Below, one piece after another: positions 1-8,047 of a DNA stretch of 17,067 nucleotides. Under the pieces are notes generated by a model. The model ran no database searches and had not been told where the DNA came from. It saw nothing but the letters and a program-made list of their open reading frames with translations. This stretch comes from Halieaceae bacterium UBA3479 (GTDB taxonomy: Bacteria > Pseudomonadota > Gammaproteobacteria > Pseudomonadales > Halieaceae), in the NCBI GenBank assembly GCA_002377985.1, contig DFQW01000113.1:1-17067 (forward strand), in the 5' to 3' direction. The translations under genes and the position numbers were made by a program. Within the stretch, counting starts at the first letter, position 1. Each line of letters starts with the position of its first letter.

Positions 1-566
1 GCAGAGGCGGCGCCAGCGCAGGTAGCGGCGATAAAGAGCGCGCCGGTTTTGGCCCGGTGATAGCGAGAGACGTCGACGCTCGATTCGCACTCCCATGCTT
101 GACCCGCCGCAATACCATGGGGCGCACCGACGCCGCGGGCCAGTATCGATAACACCAATGGCACACGCTCTGATCGCACGTGGTGAATTGCATGAACGGC
201 AAGTGTCTGAAAAGCGGCAACAATCAGTGCGTCGCCAGCAAGAACGGCGATTCGCTCGCCAAACTTGGCATGGACCGAGGGCTTGCCACGTCTTTCATCG
301 GCGTCGTCAAAACAGGGCAGGTCATCATGAACCAGCGACGCGCAGTGCAAAAACTCTACCGCTGACGCAGCGGCGGCGGCGAGAGGCCTGTCGCTACTGT
401 TATTGGCAAGGGCCACGGCCATGCAGAGCTGCGGACGAACCCGGGCGCCTCCCGGAAAAACGGCATATTGCATAGCCTCGGCCAGTAATGGTGGGCATTG
501 GGCAGTCACGTGCTCCGCGAGGTATTCGCGAATATCCGCCTCGCAGTCGAGAAGTGGATCCTGCAT
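1..566 (-). CDS. crtE: Geranylgeranyl diphosphate synthase CrtE (5' part; 3' end beyond window)
   Basis: Short-chain trans-prenyltransferase that condenses isopentenyl diphosphate onto allylic diphosphates to give C20 geranylgeranyl diphosphate, the precursor of carotenoids and of the bacteriochlorophyll tail. I translated the minus strand by hand. About 188 codons are visible and the frame is still open at base 1. Family motifs are clear: FPGGARVRP (residues about 37-45), the first aspartate-rich motif HDDLPCFDDADERRGKP (80-96, DDxxxxD form), GDAL (111-114), GIAAGQAWE (151-159) and KTGALF (173-178). ATGs at 590, 581 and 566 are all in frame. I chose 566 because GGGAG sits 8 nt upstream of it, and because the 590 ATG lies inside a PpsR-type operator and has no Shine-Dalgarno sequence. 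The gene is divergent from crtC and shares its operator region. The second aspartate-rich motif falls outside the window. Confidence 0.93.
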   Translation of the reverse strand, partial: MQDPLLDCEADIREYLAEHVTAQCPPLLAEAMQYAVFPGGARVRPQLCMAVALANNSSDRPLAAAAASAVEFLHCASLVHDDLPCFDDADERRGKPSVHAKFGERIAVLAGDALIVAAFQTLAVHAIHHVRSERVPLVLSILARGVGAPHGIAAGQAWECESSVDVSRYHRAKTGALFIAATCAGAAS

Positions 567-584
567 ACCATGCGCTCCCATGTA

Positions 585-602
585 TGTCATAAATTAATGA
601 CA
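585..602. promoter_or_regulatory. PpsR/CrtJ-type operator, site 1 of the crtE-crtC divergent region
   Basis: TGTCATAAATTAATGACA is an exact TGTC-N10-GACA palindrome, matching the TGT-N12-ACA consensus of the redox/light-responsive repressor PpsR (CrtJ). It lies between crtE (-) and crtC (+) and covers the upstream in-frame ATG of crtE at 590. By analogy with purple bacteria it should repress both genes under oxygen or light. The regulator gene is not in the window. Confidence 0.8.
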
Positions 603-610
603 TTGTGTGC

Positions 611-628
611 TGTTATAATAATGTGACA
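611..628. promoter_or_regulatory. PpsR/CrtJ-type operator, site 2 of the crtE-crtC divergent region
   Basis: TGTTATAATAATGTGACA fits TGT-N12-ACA and begins 8 bp after the end of site 1, the spacing described for cooperative CrtJ binding to paired palindromes. It contains a perfect TATAAT at 614-619, oriented for crtC. A bound repressor would therefore cover the likely -10 element. No convincing -35 hexamer sits 16-18 bp upstream of it, which fits promoters needing activation or weak basal transcription. Confidence 0.75.
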
Positions 629-661
629 CGCTACGCCACTCACTGCCTGGGCGCAACCCCT

Positions 662-1657
662 ATGATCGAAACAACCGTGATGGCATCTTCTACCCCAGCG
701 CTGGCTGGAATGGCAGCGGCGGGACTCGGTTTTGATCGAACGGTGAACGCCGATGGTTATCGCTGGTGGTATGTGGACGGGTTCAGTGACTGTGGGCGCT
801 TTGGTCTTACCGTGATTGCATTTATTGGGAGCGTATTTTCTCCCTACTATTTTCGGTCGCGGCGACGTGCTGCGGCGCGCGCCGAGGATCACGTGAGTCT
901 CAACGTCATTCTCTATGGTCGCGGGAGTAACCGTTGGTGTATGACAGAGCGCGGCGCCGCCTCGCTGGTCCAGCAATCTGACCGGTTGGGGATTGGCCCC
1001 AGTCAAGTGTGTTTGTTGGATTCAGGACTCGTCATCGACGTGCAGGAGCGCGCCACACCGCTGGGGCAATCCGTAGCGGGGCGCATTAGGCTCTCCTACG
1101 ATCAGATATCGGATGAATGCTTCGAACTGGACGGTCAGGGTGGGCATTGGTGGTGGCCCATTGCGCCTCAGGCCAGAATCGAGGTCGCCATGGAAGCGCC
1201 CGACCTGCGCTGGGAGGGAGGCGGCTACCTCGATTCCAATGCGGGCAGCGCGCCAATCGAGAGCGCATTTACTTCCTGGAATTGGTGCCGTGGTCACGCC
1301 GCAGACACTGGCTGTGAGATTCACTACGACGCGCAACTGCGCGATGGTGGGGAAAAGCGTCTATCACTCTGCACCGATGCCCAGGGGCGCTTGGTAAGGA
1401 CCGAGACACCAGCGCTGCGCCAATTGCCCAAAGGCCCCATATGGCGGGTCGCGCGGCCGGCGCGTCTGGACGCAAATGCGCCCTGCCGTATTCGGACGCT
1501 GGAAGATACGCCTTTTTACACGCGATCACGAATCGAAACCGGGACCAGCCAGTTTATGCACGAGAGTCTGGATCTTCTGCGCTTCTGTAAGCCTTGGGTA
1601 CAGTGGCTATTGCCCTTCAGAATGCCCCGGATGGCGAGGAGCCGCGTCGCGGGTTAA
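662..1657 (+). CDS. crtC: Carotenoid 1,2-hydratase (hydroxyneurosporene synthase) CrtC
   Basis: Adds water to the terminal C1-C2 double bond of neurosporene or lycopene-type carotenes to give 1-hydroxy carotenoids, an early step of the spheroidene/spirilloxanthin branch. The N-terminal region has the family signature: GFDR at about residues 23-26, then GYRWWYVDGFSD (32-43) and FIGSVFSPYY (54-63). Further CrtC-like tryptophan-rich stretches follow, such as GGHWWWP. An upstream GTG at 605 keeps the frame open but lies beside the operator palindromes. I use the ATG at 662, giving 331 residues; ATGs at 680 and 710 are also possible and none has a strong Shine-Dalgarno sequence. The stop codon overlaps the crtB stop by 4 bp (tail-to-tail). 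Expression is probably controlled by the paired palindromes just upstream. Confidence 0.9.
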   Translation: MIETTVMASSTPALAGMAAAGLGFDRTVNADGYRWWYVDGFSDCGRFGLTVIAFIGSVFSPYYFRSRRRAAARAEDHVSLNVILYGRGSNRWCMTERGAASLVQQSDRLGIGPSQVCLLDSGLVIDVQERATPLGQSVAGRIRLSYDQISDECFELDGQGGHWWWPIAPQARIEVAMEAPDLRWEGGGYLDSNAGSAPIESAFTSWNWCRGHAADTGCEIHYDAQLRDGGEKRLSLCTDAQGRLVRTETPALRQLPKGPIWRVARPARLDANAPCRIRTLEDTPFYTRSRIETGTSQFMHESLDLLRFCKPWVQWLLPFRMPRMARSRVAG

Positions 1658-2715
1658 TCCTGTTCGGAGGAGCGGGCGTGGATGGCCATCTCGTCGCGTT
1701 GAGCCATCACAATAAATAGCTCCAGCATCCAGGAGGCGCTGGGTGAGAAGCGCCGTGGAGACGCTGAACTTTGCCATTCATTGCCCCGCGGGACTGCATT
1801 GATCAGAAACTGATTCTCTCGAGCGCAGGGCGCCGATAGTCCCGCCGGACGGGCGGGGGCGCTACGAACCAAGCCCATCAGAATTTGGCACTTTCGCGTT
1901 CCTGATACCACCGCGCGCTGGCTGATGGGGTCATAGCCTGTCTGCGCGACCCGCTGACCAATTTCTGCATACAGTCGCCGCGCGGCCCAAATGCCCGGGC
2001 GACAGCGTCGGGGTAATTGCCGGATACCCTCGTCTGCTCTCTGGTAACGCAGATCAGCCTCGTTGAGCATGTGGGTCAGTACTGCCGTTAACGCCGGGCT
2101 TGGCCGTGGATCCCGTATGAACTGTTCCGGGTTGATACCCTGCTCCCTAAGCAGCGCGCGAGGAAGGTAGAGTCGTCCCGCGCGGGCATCCTCGCCCACA
2201 TCGCGGCAGATGTTAGTGAGTTGCATCGCCACACCCAAATCTGCCGCCCGCGCCAGCGTGTGGGTATCCCTGACGCCCATCAGGATCGCCATCATCACCC
2301 CGACGGTTCCCGCGACACGGGCGCCATAGTCCAATACGTCATCCAGGGTTTCGTAGAGACGACCGGTAGCATCCCATTCGAAGCCCTCCAGCAGGGCGTT
2401 AAGCAGTGCTCTGGGTAACCCATGGTCGGTGACGATTTGACTGAGGACCCGGTCGACGGAGTGGTTTTCGGGTGTTGCGGCATAGATCAGATCAAGCCTG
2501 CGGTGCAGCGTATCCAGAGCCTGACGGGGGTCGTCGCCCAGATCCACCAGATCGTCTGCGATCCTGCAAAAAGCGTAAAGACCGCACGCCGACTCCCGCA
2601 GAGTCAGCGGCAAAAACTGGGAGGCGATATGGAAGGAGCGTGAACCGTGACACAGCAGTTTGCGACACGCGCCCATGTCCGTGTGCGGCGTGGTGATTTG
2701 CAGATCGCTACGCAC
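1654..2715 (-). CDS. crtB: Phytoene synthase CrtB
   Basis: Joins two geranylgeranyl diphosphates head to head to form 15-cis-phytoene, the first committed carotenoid step, at the membrane surface. Both aspartate-rich motifs of the squalene/phytoene synthase family are present: RIADDLVD (about residues 51-58) and LTNICRDVGED (about 166-176). They follow the usual N-terminal ACRKLLCHGSRSF segment. The frame extends upstream to a TTG at 2748, deep inside crtI, which I do not believe. The GTG at 2715 overlaps the crtI stop by 8 nt and gives 353 residues with a normal family N terminus. The ATG at 2676 would leave almost nothing ahead of ACRK. The gene is coupled to crtI as crtI-crtB. Its 3' end overlaps crtC by 4 bp. 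The last ~70 residues are not recognisable beyond the family core. Confidence 0.93.
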   Translation of the reverse strand: MRSDLQITTPHTDMGACRKLLCHGSRSFHIASQFLPLTLRESACGLYAFCRIADDLVDLGDDPRQALDTLHRRLDLIYAATPENHSVDRVLSQIVTDHGLPRALLNALLEGFEWDATGRLYETLDDVLDYGARVAGTVGVMMAILMGVRDTHTLARAADLGVAMQLTNICRDVGEDARAGRLYLPRALLREQGINPEQFIRDPRPSPALTAVLTHMLNEADLRYQRADEGIRQLPRRCRPGIWAARRLYAEIGQRVAQTGYDPISQRAVVSGTRKCQILMGLVRSAPARPAGLSAPCARENQFLINAVPRGNEWQSSASPRRFSPSASWMLELFIVMAQRDEMAIHARSSEQD

Positions 2716-4240
2716 GCGCTGTAACCGGTGCCGGGACGAGCTGGTCAATGACCTTGGCAGATGAGATAACTGCCGGCATGCCGGCCCCCGGGTGAGTCCC
2801 CGCGCCTACCAGATACAGTCCGGAGATATCCTCGCTCCGATTGTGGGGCCTGAACCAGGCGCTCTGGGTGATACGGGGCTCGAAACTGAAGCCAGCGCCT
2901 TTAAAGGAGCACAGTCGGTCCTGAAAGTCCTGGGGCGTGAGTAGGCGCGAGGTGACGATCCGATTGCCCAAGCCGGGGAGCATGGTTTCTTCCAATCGTG
3001 CGCAGATGCGTTGCCGAAAGGTTTCACCGTAACTTTCCCAATCGACTCCGGCATCGAGATGCGGCACCGGCACCAGCGCATAAAAGGTGTCGCAACCCTC
3101 CGGTGCCATGGACGGGTCGGTTTCCGTGGGCCGGTGCAGGTAAAGGCTGAAATCTTCAGCGAGGACTTTGCGCTTAAAAATGTCGTCGAGGAGGCCTTGG
3201 TAACGGGGGCCCAGAATCACTGAGTGGTGGGGCACATCGGGATATTGGCCCCGGGTGCCGAAGTACCAGACGAAGAGACCGTTGGAGTAATGGGAGCGTT
3301 CGATCTTTGCGTTGCTCCAGCGCTTACGGTGTCTCGCGGGAATCAGGTGTCGGTAGGTCCAGGCGGCATCGGCATTGGAGACGACGAGGTCGCTATGGAG
3401 TTCGCGCCCCCCCTTTAGCCGGACGCCGCGCACCGCGCCTTGCTCGACCAAAATTTCCTCAACTTCGGCATTGCACTCGATTCTTCCACCCTGACCTTCA
3501 ATCAATGACGCCATGCCTTTGACGATGCTGCCTGTGCCGCCCATGGCAGACCAGACGCCAAAGCGCTGCTCGAGAAATGAAATCAGCGTGTAGACGCTGG
3601 TGACCGAGAATGGATTGCCGCCAATGAGCAGCGGGTGAAAACTCATGGTCATGCGCAGCTGAGGATCGCGAATGTAGCGCGATACCAGGCGGTAGACGCT
3701 GCGATCACTGCGTAGCTTGATGAGCTGCGGCAGGAACTGAAACAGCGCGATCAGCGAGTCGAAAGGCTTGTCGACTAAGCCTTCAAAGCCCACTTTGTAG
3801 CGCGCTTCACTGGCCTTGAGGTAGCGCTCGTAACCCTCAGCGTCATCCTCGCTAAAGCTTTTAATCTGTTCGATGTTGCGTGCCTTGTCGCCGCAGTAGT
3901 CAAAGATGCGGCCATCGTCAAAGCGAAGACGAAAGAAGGGATCCATGGGCCGCAGGTCAACGTCGTCCGCAAAGGTTTTTCCGCACAGCGCCCACAGTTC
4001 TTCCAGCAGGAAGGGCGCGGTAACAATGGTCGGGCCGGCATCAAAGGTGAAGCCATCCTGACGATAGACATATGCGCGACCCCCGGGAGCGTCCAGCTTT
4101 TCCAGCATGTGCACGCGATAGCCCTTGGCGCCCAGACGGATCGCCGCAGCGAGACCGCCAAACCCCGTGCCAATGACCAAAGCGGTGGGGCGAGGGTCCG
4201 CGGTGCCTAGGCTATCGAAGGCAGACTGCGCAATATTCAT
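2708..4240 (-). CDS. crtI: Phytoene desaturase CrtI
   Basis: FAD-dependent membrane-associated desaturase that introduces three or four double bonds into phytoene to give neurosporene or lycopene. The step number cannot be read from the sequence. The 510-residue length is normal for the family. The N-terminal dinucleotide fold is ALVIGTGFGGLAAAIRLG (about residues 20-37), with the acidic LEK ending the second strand and APGGRA shortly after. The C terminus has the bacterial phytoene-desaturase signature GLYLVGAGTHPGAGMP. The start is the ATG at 4240. No strong Shine-Dalgarno sequence is seen, but a PpsR-type operator lies 20 bp upstream, so the gene probably has its own regulated promoter rather than depending only on read-through from bchO. 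It is followed directly by crtB, with an 8-nt overlap. Confidence 0.95.
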   Translation of the reverse strand: MNIAQSAFDSLGTADPRPTALVIGTGFGGLAAAIRLGAKGYRVHMLEKLDAPGGRAYVYRQDGFTFDAGPTIVTAPFLLEELWALCGKTFADDVDLRPMDPFFRLRFDDGRIFDYCGDKARNIEQIKSFSEDDAEGYERYLKASEARYKVGFEGLVDKPFDSLIALFQFLPQLIKLRSDRSVYRLVSRYIRDPQLRMTMSFHPLLIGGNPFSVTSVYTLISFLEQRFGVWSAMGGTGSIVKGMASLIEGQGGRIECNAEVEEILVEQGAVRGVRLKGGRELHSDLVVSNADAAWTYRHLIPARHRKRWSNAKIERSHYSNGLFVWYFGTRGQYPDVPHHSVILGPRYQGLLDDIFKRKVLAEDFSLYLHRPTETDPSMAPEGCDTFYALVPVPHLDAGVDWESYGETFRQRICARLEETMLPGLGNRIVTSRLLTPQDFQDRLCSFKGAGFSFEPRITQSAWFRPHNRSEDISGLYLVGAGTHPGAGMPAVISSAKVIDQLVPAPVTARA

Positions 4241-4259
4241 AAAATAAAGACACTTAAAC

Positions 4260-4277
4260 TGTCATTTATATTTGACA
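4260..4277. promoter_or_regulatory. PpsR/CrtJ-type operator upstream of crtI
   Basis: TGTCATTTATATTTGACA is a perfect TGTC-N10-GACA palindrome in the 75-bp gap between bchO and crtI. On the minus strand it contains TATAAA (4270-4265), which could be the crtI -10 element. A degenerate partner, ATTCATAAAATAAAGACA (4235-4252), retains only the ACA-side half and sits 7 bp away, close to the pairing distance usual for these sites. The position implies PpsR-type control of crtIB separate from bchIDO. Confidence 0.78.
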
Positions 4278-4315
4278 GTGTAGCAGTGTGGCATCACCCC
4301 TGCACAGCTTTCTTT

Positions 4316-5200
4316 TCAGCCCGCGATAGCGTGTCTGGAGACCATATCGTGAAAGATATCGACGAAGGTCTGGGGATGTTCTTCGTGCCCCAGATGTCCC
4401 AGTGTCGGTACGCGTAGGGTGTGGCAGTGCGGTAACTGTGGCGCTACCGCCAAGCTGCGACCTGGTGGAATCGTCCGGTCGCCCTCGCAGCCAACCAGCC
4501 AGACGGTTGCATCGAGCTCAGGCAAACGTGCCAGCAAAGGTGGCAAATCCCATCCCGCCATCATACGTAGCGTACCTGCGATATGGTCGGGGTCAGAGAG
4601 CAGCGCGTCGTAGCACCGAGAGCTCAATGGCGTCACCGTTGATCCGGTATCCGACAGCATCGATGCGGTGGCGCGCCAGCGCAGCGCCGGCGACGCGAGT
4701 GCTTTGGGGAGCCAACGACTCCGGGAAAGCCATCGTGCGGCACCGCTGAAGAATGGGGCCGCCGTTGCACCGAAGGGTTTGAACGCGGCATTGATGCACA
4801 GCAGGCCGCGGGGGCTGCGTGTCAGGTCGAGCGCCAATTGCGCGGCGAGGGCGGAACCCGCCGAGTGTCCGATAATCCAATCCGGTGAAGCATTCAACGC
4901 CTCAAGTAGTGATCGCAGGTAGGCGGAGAAGGGTTTTAATCCGACGCCCTCGGGTGGCATCAGCGTGGTAAATCCCTGGCCCGGCAAGTCGGGGCAGATC
5001 ACCCGGTATTGTTCGGCGAGCCGGTGCATCATGCCCGCGAAAGAATGGCTGGAGGCACCCGCGCCATGCAGGAGCAGGACGTCGGGTCCCGTCCCGGTTA
5101 TCTGCACGTGAAAATCGACGTCGTGAACTCGTATAAACCGGCTGGCGGAAGACAGCGGCCAGAAGTCGGCGACGGCTGACCATCGCTGTTCGCGAGTCAT
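4316..5200 (-). CDS. bchO: BchO, Mg-chelatase-associated alpha/beta-hydrolase-fold protein
   Basis: BchO proteins are encoded beside bchI and bchD in purple bacteria and are thought to assist magnesium insertion into protoporphyrin IX; their chemistry is not established. The 294 residues show an alpha/beta-hydrolase core: oxyanion-side HGAG (about 45-48), CPDLPGQG (69-76), nucleophile elbow GHSAGS (111-116, Ser113), a probable acid in GDRTIP (Asp241) and a late histidine in LGHLGHEEHP (His269 or His272). The ATG at 5200 overlaps the bchD stop as ATGA, so translation is very likely coupled to bchD. This fits the usual bchI-bchD-bchO order. Position and sequence agree, which separates it from the second hydrolase at 8099. 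Confidence 0.9.
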   Translation of the reverse strand: MTREQRWSAVADFWPLSSASRFIRVHDVDFHVQITGTGPDVLLLHGAGASSHSFAGMMHRLAEQYRVICPDLPGQGFTTLMPPEGVGLKPFSAYLRSLLEALNASPDWIIGHSAGSALAAQLALDLTRSPRGLLCINAAFKPFGATAAPFFSGAARWLSRSRWLPKALASPALRWRATASMLSDTGSTVTPLSSRCYDALLSDPDHIAGTLRMMAGWDLPPLLARLPELDATVWLVGCEGDRTIPPGRSLAVAPQLPHCHTLRVPTLGHLGHEEHPQTFVDIFHDMVSRHAIAG

Positions 5201-6933
5201 AGTGTGGCGGCTCGAATCGTCCGGTTCAGCGTTTGTGCGTCGGCCCTGGGGAGTGCGATATAAGCGCTCTTCAGCGTATCGGCCAGCTCTCTTGCACGAG
5301 GCTGAGGACGCTGTGCGGTGTCGATGACGAGACCAGTTATGGCATTTTGAGCCAGCGCGCGTGCAGCGGCCAGCGCGTCCCGCGTGCCGGCTTCACGATT
5401 TTTTGCGCCGTCACGCGCCACATTCGCGGCCCCATCGGTGAGCAGCACGTAGTGGGTTGTAAGGCCTTGTTTTGTGCTGCGCTGCGCAGTTTCCCGAGCG
5501 AGGTCAAGTGCAGCCGCCATGGGGGTGGCGCCCCCGCCAGGTAGGGCAGCCAATGCTTTTTTGGCCCGCACCAGAGAGCGAGTTGGCGGTAGCAGGAGTT
5601 CGGCGTTTTCGTCACGGAAGGCGATAAGTGCCACCTGGTCACGACGCACATAGCAATCGGCCAGCAGAAGCTCTACCGCGCCTTTGGCTTCGGCAAGGCG
5701 CTGCATGGCCGCGGATCCGGAGGCGTCCACCACAAAGAGCGTCAGCGTCTCGCGACGCTGTTGAAAACGGGTCAGGTGAATATCGTCTCGCCGAATCTCC
5801 AGGTTTCGTGCGCGCGGGCCGCGTTCCCGTTTGCGCAGCGGTTGCCAGGGCGCTGCCGTGCGCAAGGTCGCCAAAATATTCACACGCCCCCCTTTGCGGT
5901 GATCGCCCCGAAAAACACCGGTAGGACGACCCCGGTTCAGATGCCGGTGTTGGGCGCCGGACGCTCCGGCGCTGCTCTGCCTGAGTCTTGCTGCGCGGGT
6001 TTGTATTTGCTCGAGCAATCCAGGGGGGAGCGCAGCCATTGCTGCCTGCAGTAGCCGATCTTCTTCTGGAGGCGGCTGATCGGGTCGGGGCGGCGCCTGC
6101 TCCTCCTCGCCGTCTTCCTGCGGCGGCGGCTCTTCATGCTCCGCGTCGCTGAAATCGGGGAGTTGTTGCGCTTTTGGTAGCAGACACAAGCGTACCGCCA
6201 GCGAAAGGTCCGCCTCATCAGTTGATAACCTGCCACAGATAGCCGCGCAGGCGCGCATAACTTTGAGCCCGGCGATCAGCGCCCGCGGCGACTCGATCCC
6301 GAGTGACACGCCGATTGCGCTCAATGCATGGTAATGCTCATCCGTTATCGAAACGCGCTGCAAGCGTGTCTTGGCCCGCGCGATGTCTGCGCTATCGAAC
6401 ATCTCGTCCTCGGCGTCATGAATACCTATATTCTCGAGATTCACCGTCAAGCCGAGTCGGTCAGCCAGCGCGGGGTGAAGGGTTTCCTCCTCGGTGCCCT
6501 CGTCACTGGCTATCACAGTGATGCGCGTTGTGGCGTTACCGGTAATGCCGTCCCTGGCGATCCGCAACTGACCCTCATCAAGCGCAGTGCACACATGGTG
6601 CACCGTATTGCGTGACATACGCTCGGCCATGGCCGCGATCACAATGCGTTCATCGCACTCTGCCAGCATGCCCATCTCAGCGATCGGTTTTCCCTGCTGC
6701 AACGTTGCGCTCAGGTCGGTGCCACCCAATAGTCGCGCCTCGGGAACGCCTGCCGGAATTTTTCTCAGCCTAGTTTGCTGCGAGAGGTTCCTGACCCGCT
6801 CCAGCCAATAATCCCTCACGGGGCCCGGAGGCGCCCGCAGATGCACCCCGCCGAGGGTATGACCCAGCAGCACAAGCAGTGCCGCAGCCCATTCAGCGTC
6901 GGCCCAGGGGGACGCGTCAGTGGTCTTGGTCAT
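5197..6933 (-). CDS. bchD: Magnesium chelatase subunit D, BchD
   Basis: One of the two AAA+ ring subunits of Mg-chelatase, which works with BchI and the porphyrin-binding BchH to insert Mg2+ into protoporphyrin IX. From the ATG at 6933 it has 578 residues. An N-terminal AAA+-like half lacks a proper Walker A motif, as is usual for BchD. An acidic, proline-rich linker follows (about residues 259-291, runs of E, P and Q). The C-terminal integrin-I/von Willebrand A domain carries the MIDAS site: DASGS at 403-407, a Thr in GGGATPM (about 470) and LLTDG (about 497-501). The frame stays open to 6999, but that would overlap bchI by 83 nt; the ATG at 6933 gives a 17-nt overlap and a sensible N terminus. 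It is followed by bchO with an ATGA overlap. Confidence 0.94.
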   Translation of the reverse strand: MTKTTDASPWADAEWAAALLVLLGHTLGGVHLRAPPGPVRDYWLERVRNLSQQTRLRKIPAGVPEARLLGGTDLSATLQQGKPIAEMGMLAECDERIVIAAMAERMSRNTVHHVCTALDEGQLRIARDGITGNATTRITVIASDEGTEEETLHPALADRLGLTVNLENIGIHDAEDEMFDSADIARAKTRLQRVSITDEHYHALSAIGVSLGIESPRALIAGLKVMRACAAICGRLSTDEADLSLAVRLCLLPKAQQLPDFSDAEHEEPPPQEDGEEEQAPPRPDQPPPEEDRLLQAAMAALPPGLLEQIQTRAARLRQSSAGASGAQHRHLNRGRPTGVFRGDHRKGGRVNILATLRTAAPWQPLRKRERGPRARNLEIRRDDIHLTRFQQRRETLTLFVVDASGSAAMQRLAEAKGAVELLLADCYVRRDQVALIAFRDENAELLLPPTRSLVRAKKALAALPGGGATPMAAALDLARETAQRSTKQGLTTHYVLLTDGAANVARDGAKNREAGTRDALAAARALAQNAITGLVIDTAQRPQPRARELADTLKSAYIALPRADAQTLNRTIRAATL

Positions 6934-7951
6934 GTCCGAATAGTTCAGAAATGGCGCGCTCAACGCGGCTGTCGGCGCTCGATTCATCGAGGGGATCACG
7001 CCTCAGGCGATGCCGCAATACGGACGTGGCCACAGTTTTCAGGTGGGAGAGCGTGGCAACAGGTTTGCCTTGTAATGCAGCCAGTGCCCGTGCGCTACGC
7101 ACCAGGGTGAGCTCGCCTCGCAGGCCGTCGGTGCCAAGCGAGAGACACAGCCGGGCGGCGGTTTCCAGTAGCTCGGCCGGCGTGTCTATGTCATCCAGGC
7201 TCGCCCTGGCGCTTTGTATCTTGCGGCGCAACGCGCTCTCCTTGCGCGCCCATTTCTTTTTGAAGGCGGCGCGATCATGATCGAACGCTTCCCGTTGGCG
7301 AATGATTTCGACGCGCGTGGGTACGTCTTTTGGGGTGCGTACATCGACCGATAGCCCAAATCGGTCCTGAAGCTGCGGACGGAGTTCACCTTCCTCGGGG
7401 TTGCCGCTACCCACCAAGACAAAACGTGCCGGATGTCTAATACTCAACCCCTCGCGCTCTACCACGTTCTCTCCCGATGCGGCGACATCGAGCAGCGCAT
7501 CGACGATGTGATCCTCGAGCAGATTGACCTCGTCAACGTAGAGGAAACCGCGATTGGCCTGTGCCAGAAGGCCTGGCTGGAAGGCTTTCTCGCCATTGAC
7601 TAAGGCGCGTTCGATGTCCAGCGCACCGACGACACGATCTTCGGTGGACCCCAAGGGCAGGTCGACCACCGGTATGGTGACCGAGCGAGTGGCGGGGGTT
7701 TCTCCGGGCTTGCCGCAGTGAGTGCATAAGCCGGGTCGAGGTGCGCTGGGATCGCATTGATACAGGCACTGAGCGACAACATCGATGGTAGGCAGCATGG
7801 CTGCCAGCGCGCGAATGGTTGTGGATTTTCCGGTACCGCGCTCGCCCAACACCAGCACCCCGCCCACGCCGGGGTCGACTGCGGCGATCATCAGCGCCTG
7901 CTTCATGTCTTCCTGACCGACGATCGCGGTGAATGGAAAAGCGATGCTCAT
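6917..7951 (-). CDS. bchI: Magnesium chelatase ATPase subunit I, BchI
   Basis: AAA+ ATPase that drives magnesium insertion in the first committed step of bacteriochlorophyll synthesis. The 344 residues open with the family sequence FPFTAIVGQEDMK. Then come Walker A GERGTGKST (36-44), VDLPLGSTEDRVVGALD (about 96-112), Walker B FLYVDE (136-141) and the sensor region VGSGNPEEGELRPQ. Between Walker A and B there are four cysteines spaced CxxxC-x9-CxxC (Cys62, 66, 76, 79), which the Rhodobacter protein lacks as I recall it. The ATG at 7951 is preceded by a GGGGG run about 6 nt upstream. It is the first gene of bchI-bchD-bchO, with a probable promoter at 8058-8085 and a leader of about 100 nt. Confidence 0.95.
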   Translation of the reverse strand: MSIAFPFTAIVGQEDMKQALMIAAVDPGVGGVLVLGERGTGKSTTIRALAAMLPTIDVVAQCLYQCDPSAPRPGLCTHCGKPGETPATRSVTIPVVDLPLGSTEDRVVGALDIERALVNGEKAFQPGLLAQANRGFLYVDEVNLLEDHIVDALLDVAASGENVVEREGLSIRHPARFVLVGSGNPEEGELRPQLQDRFGLSVDVRTPKDVPTRVEIIRQREAFDHDRAAFKKKWARKESALRRKIQSARASLDDIDTPAELLETAARLCLSLGTDGLRGELTLVRSARALAALQGKPVATLSHLKTVATSVLRHRLRRDPLDESSADSRVERAISELFGHDQDH

Positions 7952-7997
7952 TACTGCCCCCTTTGAATCCCCGTTGGGTTGGCTGTATTCGACCCGC

Positions 7998-8034
7998 CGG
8001 TTAAAACCGCCGCGCCCCTTGGTGTTCCGAGGGG
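7998..8034 (-). other. Inverted repeats in the bchI 5' leader
   Basis: Two inverted repeats lie between the putative bchI promoter and its start codon. The first is CGGTT/AACCG at 7998-8009 with a 2-base loop. The second is CCCCTTGG/CCGAGGGG at 8015-8034, an 8-bp stem with one wobble and a 4-base loop. Read on the minus strand, the GGGG at 8035-8041 side (AAAAGGGGTAG) could instead pair with the same CCCC, so two folds would exclude each other. There is no U-run on either side to make a plain terminator. Any regulatory role is inference. Confidence 0.3.
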
Positions 8035-8047
8035 CTACCCCTTTTAA

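Noticed and set aside
95..475. Plus-strand small frames at the left edge
   Set aside because: They are opposite the clear crtE coding frame with prenyltransferase motifs.
2716..2748. TTG start for crtB at 2748
   Set aside because: It lies deep within the crtI coding end; GTG 2715 gives a normal N terminus and short coupling overlap.
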